A stretch of 64,000 nucleotides of DNA from Nemophila menziesii. Taxonomy: Eukaryota; Streptophyta; Magnoliopsida; Boraginales; Hydrophyllaceae. The position numbers were made by a program, and so were the translations under genes. Below the pieces are notes generated by a model. That model ran no database searches, had not been told where the DNA came from, and saw only the letters and a program-made list of their open reading frames with translations. Shown in pieces: positions 23,036 to 33,581 of this stretch (position 1 is its first letter; each line of letters begins with the position of its first letter). Location of the stretch: positions 23,383,499 to 23,447,498 of the forward strand of contig JARWIR010000016.1 in the NCBI GenBank assembly GCA_029959085.1, in the 5' to 3' direction.

Positions 23036-26000
23036 CAAAGAAAAAACTAATCCCCTCTTCTTCCACTAATTTTCGACCAACAAAATATTATATCTAATTT
23101 ATCAATACATATCACAAAAAACTATGTAATGAAAAAAGAAAATATAATAATTTTTTCTTTAAATCATCAATTATTTTCAATACAAAATCTATGAGACTTA
23201 TTTACCCTTCATAATATTTGTTAATTTCAAAATTCCTTTTTTCTCTAATAATATCTAGTTTTTATACTATTTTTTTGGCAAGAGTTTCTATACTATTCTT
23301 TCTATGATTTGTTTTCTTTTTTTATGTCGACCAAATGTCTACACCTAATAATAATATATAATATTTGAAAGCCCAACTATAATTTATTCAATTGTCTAAA
23401 TGTTTTATTTTGTTTATCGTACATAATTTTTTTCTAAACAATAAAAAATTCATGATGATTAAATGGTATTTATAATATGAGGGGACTTAACTTATATCAT
23501 ATCGGCAAGCAAAAATTACTACCAAGTGTTGTTTCTATTATTCTTAATAAGTCATATGTTTATAGAAATATTAGTCAATTGAGTCAAAAAACTTAATAAC
23601 CTACCTCATAAAATCCAATGAATTATTTCTCCCCCCCAAAAGGTCCAGCTTTTTAATCTGTACATCATTCATACCCTTATATTAAACGAATTAGTTAGAT
23701 TTTATGTCATTATTTTCTTATATAACGGATTTCATTTTTGGTACATATAATCTAAATCCCATACTTTAAGCATCAAACGATGGAATTTTTTTCTTATTTC
23801 CAATTTCATTCTTATATGGTTACAAACCCAATGATTTACAAAGATCAACCGGGCAGAAGATGAGTGGGAAGGTCAGTGTGAAGAGTTTTTTTCAAGCGGC
23901 GGTGGAAGATGGTGGAGAATGGTCCTCGAGCGGCGGCGAAAGATGGTGGAGAATGGTCCTCGAGCGGCGGAGGATTTCTTTTGCAGTACATCGGCTTAGT
24001 AGAAAGGTGAGTGTGAAGATAGTCTATTTTGTAAGAAACAAAAAGGCTATTTTGCTGCAAAACTTTTATTCTAATTGATTATTGTCACATCTCATCTAAT
24101 TCCAACCATCCTATTTAAACCAATTGTTTTTACCTATAAAAGTGGTGGTCTTTGATGTATTCCTACATTTTGCAATATGAAAACTTTCTACGTAACCTAT
24201 TTCTTCAAATTCTCTCTTCACTATCGATGTCTCCCCATTTGTGATGATTTATTATTAAATGGAGACATCATTTTTAGTGTTTTAAGAAGTCATTCAGTCG
24301 ATTTTCACATGATATATTGCACTTTCCTATTTCTTGTCTTAATTTAATGATTTATTATTTTTAGAGCATATTTGGTTTAATTATTTATTTAGTGTGAAGT
24401 TTTCAAGATATATATGGAGATTAATTAGATGTCAAGTCAATTCTAAAAGATAAATGAAAGAAGATATACATGAGAATTGGAGATATGGAAAGATAAAGTT
24501 GCTAAATAAATCTGAATTTCAGCACCTACGACCATAGAAGTGATCATAACTCAATATTGGTTAGGAATTTGGAAGAATGGTCTGAAGCAAAGTTAAAGAG
24601 CTTTCCGAGAAGATCATTTTCGACTATTGGAACGCATCAAATGGATAAGTATTGAAACAGTTATCACCAAAACAAAACATCGGCAGACTATTTCGAATGG
24701 GTCTTCTAAACACCTATAAATTTGAGTTGGGCTTGGAGTCCAAGTTACTTGTCTTCCACTCCAAGAAAACGAATGAGGTCTTCTAAACACCTATAAATAC
24801 ACCCTTAAACCTTTGTAAAGTCATCCTTGCTCAATCCTTGCCTCCCATTAACTAGTCCTTAGATTTATTATCATTAGAGTTATTAAAGAAAACAAGATGA
24901 CATCTTTGTATCAATCTTTTAGTTTATTTCTTTCAGGTATGAACTAATTTTCCCATAGCTTGGGTTTTGCATCATGTATAATCTATGAATTCTATTTTCT
25001 TTCTATCTAAGTTTCTTTGGGAATTATATGTCTTAATTTGATATTAGCTGTTTACCCATATATTTGTTTATGTGTTTTGAATTATTGACTGCCCTAAACC
25101 TGATCACTTTAGGCTTTCTTAATAGTAGTTAAATGGTCGCCCGGAAGGGGTGTCTAATTATTGACACACCACATAACTTCTAGTGTCCGGTATTGGTCCT
25201 GACAACACCGATCCTAACTAGATAGTCATTAGGGTATGTTTTAATCACCATATCACCAATTGTAGGAATTTTTTGCTTAGGGCCTTGGTAGCGCTTGATA
25301 ACCCTATTTTAAACTACCTTGTGGTTATGCTATAGCCCCCTTAGTCGCTCTCAATGTCTAAGGAATGGGAATTTAGAATCCTGACTAAGTATTTAAGAGC
25401 TATTATCTCCCTTATTAACTGAAATTGAGAAAGAATTAGAAGGATTAGTGCATACTAGCAAACCTAAGCTATACTCTCTCATCTTATATTTTCTCATATT
25501 CACTTTATTGTCTTTTATTTTATTTAGTTCAATTAATCATCTCTTAATCAACCATATTTACATTCCGTCTTTTAATTAATTACTTGCTACTCTTAATTAT
25601 TTGCTCATTCCGTCATTCGTGTAACACACTAAGTCCCTGCGAACGAATTCTTCTTATCATTAAAACTTGCATACGTCCTGTAATACTTGCAGTACTGTAC
25701 TTGTCTAGGGTGATTAGTGCATTGTTTTCTGGCTTATTTTATCTTATTTTTATCACACCCTAGGCGACACCAACTATTTCATATTTATTTGTCAACTTTC
25801 ATTTGAACTACTTCAAATGCATTCACTACTTGAATTACGAAGCCTATCCACAACATATCAAACCAGGTATACTCAAGTTGATTTTTTTAGTTTTTTAAAT
25901 TTTTTTATTTAGTTTGCAATAATTTATATATTTGTCAGGTTTTTTTTTGTATTTTACATTTATGTTTTAGCTTGTTTACATTTTTTAACACTAATTAATT

Positions 26001-26748
26001 GCGACTATTAAAATTCTGAAGTTGAGTCTATTAGATTACTAGGTTTCGACTCTTAGATAAAAGATTTAAACCTCAACTATTAGAATAAAATTCAAACCTC
26101 AAAAACAATTAAACTTAAAGAAAAACTAGGATTAAAAAAAATAGTTTTTTTGAAAATCACTACTTATTTTTTAACATACAAATGAAACTTAAACCACAAA
26201 AACGGTTTTTTTGAAAATCAATACACATTTTTAAACATACAAATGACCATCAATCTTGGCAAGTAATTCCGAATTACAAGCACATATCGATAAATTAGAA
26301 GCGGAATTAGCTGCGCAATGTGAAGCGTTCCATTTAAATGACTCCCAAGGTATACACATTCAATATTAAATAATCATAAAAGGTTTGTACATAAGGATTT
26401 ATGCAATAAAATTGGTTCAATATTTAATTATACATATGGATAATGAGACACATCTGGAAAACACCCTCCACTCGATGAACCCACCAACGAATCCCAATTT
26501 TATCAACATAGAGAAAGAGGCTAAAGCTACGCCGGTGATGATGCCGACTACGTAGATGCGTTGCAACCTAAACCACGGACTCGAGCTCTGAGGTCATTAG
26601 CGTGGGACTACTTCGTGAAGGACAAACCCAACATAGGCAGGGCGGAGTGTAAGGTATGTAAAACATCTTATGCTATGGTTGCTGATAAATCTACTGCTAA
26701 GTTTATGAAACATATTAAAGAAGTCCATAAGGTAGGTCCTCGCACCCT
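23036..26748 (+). repeat. Segmental direct repeat, copy 2
   Basis: Near-identical to 1-3744 (offset 23035, falling to 23004 after a 20-bp and an 11-bp deletion). It ends exactly at the assembly gap, so its true right edge is unknown. Upstream, 22690-23035 is unrelated spacer with no gene. Confidence 0.95.
26252..26748 (+). pseudogene. hAT transposase 5' part, truncated by the gap
   Basis: Same content as the start of the hAT pseudogene in copy 1: the first exon-like segment (ends near 26349) and the BED zinc-finger frame from 26561. The sequence stops in the Ns at 26749 and does not resume as hAT after the gap. Confidence 0.85.
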
Positions 26749-26848
26749 NNNNNNNNNNNNNNNNNNNNNNNNNNNNNNNNNNNNNNNNNNNNNNNNNNNN
26801 NNNNNNNNNNNNNNNNNNNNNNNNNNNNNNNNNNNNNNNNNNNNNNNN
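26749..26848. other. Assembly gap (100 N)
   Basis: Exactly 100 undetermined bases, the usual placeholder for a gap of unknown size. Sequence on its right does not continue copy 1's hAT gene. 26849-27444 holds no gene. Confidence 0.99.
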
Positions 26849-27444
26849 AATGGTCTGTACACTGTACCTACCATTAAGTTGGTTATACCGGCCTTCAATT
26901 ATTTTTTAATTAAGATACTCGTATATTTGAAGGAAAAATGATACTTAGTATATTTTAGATTAATTTTTTGGTTATGAGTGAGAATTTGCAACCCCAGTGT
27001 CAAGTACTAGATCTTTGTTGTACCTTAATTTAATTTAGATGTCCAGTCAAAGCTAAGTTTGTTTTTTATAAATATGGTAAATTGAAGGTGAAAAAGAGAA
27101 AAAGAGAAAAAGAATAGTAATGGTGGTAGGTATAGGTAAGCAATGGTCCATCTGACTTTGTACTAAAAATTTTGCTAACCACCGTTCAACTTTAATACAT
27201 CTCCTATTTTAGTGGGATTCTATTCAACTAAAATCGAATATGTATGTACGTCTTGTCTTATCTGAGTTGGCATAGCCAGAAATGGGACCTGTGGAACCCT
27301 ATGGTGGGTCTAGTCCCTCACCATTTCCATTGTGAGAGTGGACTATAACATTGACCATGATCTGCAGCTCAATTACAACTTTTTTTAATCCTCAGGGGTT
27401 AAAATGAATATCTTTAAATTCTAGGGGCGTATAGTTCAATTTCA

Positions 27445-28330
27445 AATCCTTAGTTTAAGTCCCTATATTAAGCAAATATTGCACTATAAGTCCATGTATG
27501 AAAAAAACAATATAAAATCTCTATATTAGTACAAATTGTAACAAATTTCACTATAAATCATTTTTTATGCAAAATATACTTTAAGTCCCTGATTAAGCAA
27601 ATATTACACTATAAGTCATTGATATAAAAAAATTATAAGTCAGTATTAAGCGTAAATTGCACTTTCAGTCCCTATATCAAGACAAAAATGCATTTTAAGC
27701 CCCAATATTCGACAAAAATTGCACTTTAAGTCCTAATATTAAAGCAAATATTTGTACTATAAGTTCATGTATGTAAAAAACTATAAGGTCCTATTAAGCG
27801 CAATTTGCGCTTTCAGTTCCTGATTTAAGCAAATGTACTTTATGCCCTTATATTAAAAAAAAATTGCACTTAAAGTCCTTTTTTATGCAAAATTATACTT
27901 AAATTCCCTTATATTAGCAAATATGTACTACAAGCCCTATATATAAAAAAACACTATTAAGTCCCTATATTAAGCGTAATTGCACTTTCAGTCCCTATAT
28001 AGGCAAAAGTTGCATTTCGAGCCCTCTATTGAAAAACTCGATTAACCAATAAAAAATTACACCACAGGACTTTATTCAAACAAAAAAATGCGCTGTTAGT
28101 TACTATATTTTAGCAAGATTGCACTACAGGCCATAATTTATGCTAAATCACATTATAGCTCCCTATTAGATATAAAAATTAATATTTCTAGCCCCTATCA
28201 ATCCCCCTATTAAACAACTCGAGTTAAGAATAAAATATTTCACCACAAGCCCCTATTCAAATATAAATTTACACTACCAGTCCTTATATTCAAGCAAAAT
28301 TGTACCTAAGGCCCTTATAGAAATCAAAAT
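27445..28330 (+). repeat. Diverged tandem array, about 30-35 bp period
   Basis: About 25 degenerate units built on gcactataagtccctatat followed by taagcaaa, with variants (gcactttcagtccc, gcattttaagcccc). Spacing is irregular because of small indels. There is no coding capacity. The array is bounded on the left by a GGGGTTAAAATGAATA-like sequence near 27396; I could not identify a matching right end. Confidence 0.8.
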
Positions 28331-29589
28331 TCAGGCCTATTCGAATTCAAATAACTTTACTCTGACCATTAAATTCGGAAGCTGATTTGGTTGCAGCTAA
28401 AGTTTCTCTTTCCTCTGGTACTGAACAATACACTTCATATTTATGCTTATGTATTTGTCATGAATTGTAATTTGTTCAATAATATCTAAACCTCTAATTA
28501 TCCCTTTATGACATAAGATACATCACAGAAATAAGACAATTCTTCTACGTGGTATTAATTTCCTCGGTTCTATGTATATGTGATTGATTAACTTCAAAAA
28601 CTCCCTTTTTATGAGAAGAAGTTGTGTAACTTCATATACAACTCCGTCCCTTCAAATTGCCTTACTTGCCCAACCAATAGAGGTGATACAACCTAGCGCA
28701 ACCTTACACCTTATTGCACATTTTGTGATTTATAAATTTGTTACTCATCGTAAACAATACAGGTTTTTTAACCCCATTTGAAATTGATCTGGAATTGGAG
28801 ATGAAGGAAAAAAATAGGGAGCAACAAGGTATCCTTTTATAGCTCGCTCTAACTATAGGTTCTTTTTCAGCACAAAAGGCAAACAAAGCTTTATTTAGAC
28901 ACTCAAAAAATGGTTTAGGCTTTTGGGTTTTGACAAGAACCAATGTTGTAGGATATATGTCAATATTCATAATCTCCACATGTTTTAACAAAGCGCAATC
29001 AGCTACACTACCAAATACAGAGATTCTATTAGAGCCAACGCAAAACAATAATAGAACTTGAGAAGGGCCACGCAGCATAATGAGAATATAATATGAAATT
29101 TATTGCTACACAATAACAATAACTATTCCAGCTGGAAAGGGAACATAAGATAAACTAATAATCTACCACAAAAGAATCGAAAATAATAGAGATAAAGAAC
29201 AGGGGAAATCAAACACATTACAACATCAAATAGAAATTCATCAGATGAGACGCATCCAAGATTTTTGTCTATCGGGACTGAAAGTTATAACATTGAATGG
29301 GGTTGGGATTTTTTGGGGTTAATTTCTACATCCACGTTTCTGTATAGAGGCTAAAAATCACAAAATATATATTATCAAAGCTAATTTTATATCTTCTAGG
29401 GAAATGTAATTCAAGTTTTTACTTAAATATTTTTATATAGGTGAAACAATATAATTAATGAAAAGAAGCAATACAACTAGATACCTTATTATAAGTGAAA
29501 AATTAACCCTTAATATATTAAAATTGAAATCAAGAATGCAACTTCATTCAACACCATTAGTTTTCGCCTAACAACATTTGCCATAAAAA
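28331..29589. other. Spacer downstream of the F-box gene
   Basis: No supported gene. A 124-codon open frame on the minus strand (29078-28704, starting MLRGPSQVLLLF) has no family resemblance that I can see. It could be an exon remnant but is not strong enough to call. Confidence 0.4.
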
Positions 29590-30732
29590 TTACACTTGAG
29601 AATGAAATTTTGATATTGCAACTAAGCTTTCCTTACATTGACACACCGAAACGATAGGATCTGATAGATACTCGATTTTGTTAGTCGTAAGAATATCGTA
29701 TAGTATAACAGTCCTTTCATACTTATCTATAAAAATGAGTTGTTCATTCCCAAAATTTTGAACACAAATGTTGTAGCTACTCAGACCAATATCCGTAGCT
29801 GTTATAGTTAAGAATTTTGTCCAATTGAATGTTTGAGTAGAAGATAAATATTCACTCACCCATATGTCAAATAAGTCACGTCGTTGGTGGCCATAATACC
29901 GAGGATGAGTGATAAGAGCTATTGATTCTTTGAGTGGGAAGAGAGTCCCATTATGATCTTGCACTAAAATTGCAATATTTGGAGGCAATGGTATAAGGTC
30001 AAATTCCTCAGTGCTAAAATCAAAACAAACTATCTCCCACATCTTACCTAGCCGTTCATCTTTAACAATTACAAACCAACAGAAAAATTCTTTATCTTTA
30101 AATGAAAGATTCGTACCGTAATTTTTAAATGAAACGTCAGCTATCCTCTCACTCATGTTATTGGGGGATTTCAAAATTTTCCAAGAATTACTACGTAAAC
30201 TGTATAACGCAAATTTGCTATGTAAAAAAACTTCTAATATTTTGTAATCATTAGTTTTAGAATCAAAACCAAATCCTAAGAAGGAATTCTCACAATTGAT
30301 AATAGATTCTGGGAGTAACTGCAAATCCCTGGTTGCTGGATTCCGTAAAACAATACTACGAATACGAATCTTATCATAAGGACTACGTTTCCAAAGTCTT
30401 AGCAAACAAACTAGGCCATTACGTGATCCCACAACCACGCAAACATCCTCTGGAAATAATGATGGTAATTCCACTTTCATAACAGACAAATTGGCAGGCG
30501 AGACTAAAAAGAAGTCGTGTCTGCCATAATATTTTCTGCTCATTACAAGTAAGTCGGTTGATGAATAATTATTAAGGTGCATTGATACGAAGTATGAGCT
30601 TGAGATGAGATTGCACCATACCTTGTTGACACACTTGAAACGTAACAACGACTTCACGGGAAGCTTCAAAAGAATTTCCGGTAATATACTTTCAGGGATG
30701 TTAGACGATTTGGGAAGGCTTAACGATCCCAT
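29590..30732 (-). CDS. F-box protein with F-box-associated (FBA) domain
   Basis: A 380-aa, single-exon, intact frame. Residues 12-50 form an F-box (IPESILPEILLKLPVKSLLR, then FKCVNKVWCNLISS), which binds SKP1/ASK in an SCF ubiquitin ligase. The rest fits the plant F-box-associated type 1/3 beta-rich domain: GSRNGLVCLL, IVLRNPATRDLQLLP, LGFGFDSKTNDYKILEV, YSLRSNSWKIL and a C-terminal NICVQNFGNEQLIFID. That domain recruits the substrate, which cannot be told from sequence; many members act in defence or self-incompatibility-like recognition. The length matches the family. The start ATG at 30732 follows AT-rich leader, with a TATA-like box about 45-55 bp upstream. This is the clearest functional host gene in the window. 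Confidence 0.93.
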   Translation of the reverse strand: MGSLSLPKSSNIPESILPEILLKLPVKSLLRFKCVNKVWCNLISSSYFVSMHLNNYSSTDLLVMSRKYYGRHDFFLVSPANLSVMKVELPSLFPEDVCVVVGSRNGLVCLLRLWKRSPYDKIRIRSIVLRNPATRDLQLLPESIINCENSFLGFGFDSKTNDYKILEVFLHSKFALYSLRSNSWKILKSPNNMSERIADVSFKNYGTNLSFKDKEFFCWFVIVKDERLGKMWEIVCFDFSTEEFDLIPLPPNIAILVQDHNGTLFPLKESIALITHPRYYGHQRRDLFDIWVSEYLSSTQTFNWTKFLTITATDIGLSSYNICVQNFGNEQLIFIDKYERTVILYDILTTNKIEYLSDPIVSVCQCKESLVAISKFHSQV

Positions 30733-30775
30733 TATTTCTCTAATATTTGTATGATGTAAAAATTAACAATATAGG

Positions 30776-30784
30776 TTATATAAG
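30776..30784 (-). promoter_or_regulatory. TATA box of the F-box gene
   Basis: cttatataa on the minus strand, about 45-55 bp before the ATG. The close spacing implies a very short 5' leader of roughly 15-20 nt. Confidence 0.5.
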
Positions 30785-30859
30785 CCGCGGAAGAGAGTAT
30801 GTTAGGTAAACTCTTACGTGGAGTACAGATCTTGGCAAATCCATCTTATTTAATTATCA

Positions 30860-31345
30860 CTAGATATGATAAAATTACACACAAAAAAATTAAACTTTTT
30901 TTTAGGAATGTACCTAATTAGACTACATAATTGGTTTACCTTATTGGTACTGCGTACCCCTCCCATAAACCAAAAAAAATGGTCTACCTTATAAGAGCAG
31001 AATTTTATTTATTTAGATTTTTACTTTAATTTTGTATCACCTCTTATATAGAAATGTTTTTTTAATTAAATATTAAATTTTTTTAAATCGCTAATTTTTT
31101 TATTTAAAAATAAACACCTAATAGAACAATTATTTATAGAAAACATACCATTTATATTTTTTATACTTATACTATCCTTATTATTAAATATATTATTTTA
31201 TTTTTAATACAATATTTATTTTTAAATATTAAACAAATAATAGGGTACTTCTACTACCACCACCACCACCACTACAGCCACTATCGCCACCACAACCATC
31301 ACTACCTCCACCACCACAACCACCACCACTACCACCTACTACTAA
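30860..31345. other. AT-rich spacer with a CCA-rich tract
   Basis: 30860-31249 is very AT-rich with no gene. 31250-31345 is a degenerate (CCACCA)n-type tract (accaccaccaccaccac and variants), which could be a decayed low-complexity coding tail or simple repeat. Confidence 0.6.
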
Positions 31346-31351
31346 TTTCAT

Positions 31352-31778
31352 CACACGCGCACGGTGAATTTTTTTTAAAATCGTTATCACTAATTAAAAA
31401 AAAATCAGAAAATTAAAAAAAATTCATTTTTGGATATAGCAAATTAATATTTACGTCTATGATTTTTTTTTTGAATTTTTTGAATTTTTTGATTTTTTTA
31501 AATATTTTTTCGCAGAACGAAATTCCATGTTATAAACAGTGAATTTTGTGTCTGCGGAAAACAAATTCAGTATTTCAAAACATGAAATTTCTTGTTTAAA
31601 ACTTAGAATTCCGTGTCTGCGAATTAAAAAATTCAAAAAAAATTCAAAAAATTCCGAAAAAAATCATAGACGTAAATATTAATTTGCTTTATTCAAATAT
31701 ATAAATTTTTTAGTTTTTTGATTTTTTTAGAATTAGTTATGACGATTTTAAAAAAAAATTCACGGACGCGCGCGTGTG
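31352..31778. mobile_element. Foldback MITE, arms of about 150 bp
   Basis: The two halves are long imperfect inverted repeats. 31352-31490 (cacacgcgcacggtgaattt ... aatatttacgtctatgat) pairs with 31630-31778 (atcatagacgtaaatatt ... aaattcacggacgcgcgcg). An inner inverted pair (ttcgcagaacgaaattcc against gaattccgtgtctgcgaa) continues the fold, so nearly the whole element could form one hairpin. No coding. I could not define a target duplication. Confidence 0.8.
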
Positions 31779-32031
31779 TTTTATTAGTTTTTGTTTTGTT
31801 TTTTTCTAATTTCTTTTTTTTAATTGTTAATTATAGGGGTAGTTTGGGATGCGGCTGTTTTCTATAAAGTATCTTATTCTATGCACCTTTTTTTAAATAA
31901 GTTTTTTAATAGGCATTAATCTATAATTGGCTCATCGTTAATTATTAATTTTTTTAATTTTATACTTACTTCTTCGTAAAATGACACATGAAAAGCGATA
32001 TAGAGAGATAACGCAAAAATGAATAATATAT
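31779..32031. other. AT-rich spacer
   Basis: No gene. It ends with the 9-bp target duplication of MULE B (ataatatat, 32023-32031). Confidence 0.6.
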
Positions 32032-33581
32032 GGGTGAATTATATATAGGGTCTTGGAGACAAATTGTCTTCTCTATAGAGTAGTTTTTTAAATGGCATTC
32101 TTCTTAGGGACCTCAATTTTGACAATAGTCTTTCCTACCCTTACTATCACTAAAAGACAAAAAGTGTGATGTCACTGTTTCTCTCTCCTCTACCTACCAC
32201 TACCCACCTACCTCCAACCTCCCACCACCTACCACCGACCTCCGACCTCCGACCTCCGACCTCCGACCACCGACCACCGACCACCGACCTCCGACCACCA
32301 GTCACGGTCACCGGAAAAAAAGATAGAGTACTCCGAGAAAAAGATAGAGTACTCCGAGAAAAAGATAGAGTACTCCGAGAAAAACATAGAGTACTCCGAG
32401 AATTTTAATGAGTACTCTATATATTTATTGAGTGCTCCGAATAATTTTAATGAGTATTTTAGATAATTTTAATGAGTTACTCTATGAATTTTAATGAGTA
32501 CTCCGTAATTTTGATGAGTACTCTGCATATTTGATGAGTATTTTACAAAAATAAATAAATAATAAATCCTAAAAATTAATTTATTTACTTTTCAAACTTT
32601 TTAATACAATTTCAATGAATTACACATACAAAAAGCAATTAAAACGAATAAAAAAAATACCTATATTTGAGTTTGACCAAATCTGGTCAAACCAGATCTG
32701 AAAAAATTTAAAAAAAAAAAAAAAATCCACCGAGCTCTTGAACGGAGCAGCAGCACCACCAAAACACCACAACCACTACCAAGCTCCGAAGCTCCAATGG
32801 CCACCACCATAACACGAACACCGCACCACCATAACACGAACACCACCACCACCATAACACCACCGTAACACCACAAAAGCCACCGCGAATAGATCGGAGC
32901 AGCCACGAACAGAAACAATGCAGCGCATAGATCGAGCTTGAAGTCGCGAAAACCACCGGCGAGCCCTCACCTCCGAGCTCCGAGCTTCACCATCCACGAA
33001 CAGATCTCTCACCTGAAGTCGCGAAACCCACCGGCGAAACCTCACCTCCGAGCTCCGAGCTTCACCATCCACGAAAAGCTCTCTCACCAGATCTGGTCAA
33101 ACGAGATGAAGAGGACGAACCAACACCACCAACCAGGCTAGGGTTTCGCTCCAGTAATCTCCTCCGGCGAAGGGCAATGCAACACCTCCGGTCACGATAG
33201 GGTCCTCTTCTCCGGTGCTGCACTTAGGGGTTTCATGGCTGCTTGTTGGAGAGAGAGGTAGGGGATGGGTTTGGTGGTTTTTTGCATTTTCGATGGTTGT
33301 GTAATGGTGGTGGTGGTGGCGGTTTGGGAGGGAGGTGGGGTATGAGAGAGGAAGTGGGGGAGAGAGATATGAGAGAAGAGATAATAACGTGAATGGAAAT
33401 GTATAATTTTCTAATTTAGTATATATAGGAATAAAAAAAACAAAAAGGGGTATTCTAGTAATTGGGGTTTTTGGCTTCATGTGTTAAAAACTTCCTGAGG
33501 TCTTTAGTAAGAAGAGGCTCTAGGCCGGGTCCCCATCTTGAAGAGGGGGGTGTAGTCAAGACCCTAGGTGTAATTATCTCA
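32032..33581. mobile_element. MULE B: Mutator-like element with exact 9-bp target duplication
   Basis: A 1550-bp element bounded by ataatatat at 32023-32031 and 33582-33590. Terminal inverted repeats of about 23 bp: left GGGTGAATTATATATAGGG..., right (inverted) GAGATAATTACACCTAGGG..., both continuing TCTTG. It is the same family as A. From left: conserved left end, GACCTCC/GACCACC hexamer array (about 32195-32315), GAGTACTC array, CAGATCTGGTCAAAC block, GC-rich part with a 76-bp tandem duplication (about 32938-33090, containing ctccgagctccgagcttcac), then the conserved right end with a TATA-like tatatata. Reading frames in the GC-rich part are not conserved with A. Non-autonomous. Confidence 0.88.
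32321..32545 (+). repeat. GAGTACTC palindrome array of MULE B
   Basis: Four tandem 20-bp units (atagagtactccgagaaaaa) lead into about seven looser units with AT-rich linkers that align to the last units in MULE A. The four-unit expansion is private to B. Confidence 0.88.

Noticed and set aside
28704..29078. 124-codon minus-strand frame near the F-box gene
   Set aside because: No recognisable domain and no supporting signals; kept only as a remark in the spacer entry.
32661..33141. Frames rich in Trp/Val/Cys or Arg/Ser in MULE B
   Set aside because: They come from a CCACCA-type tract and a 76-bp tandem duplication and are not conserved in MULE A.
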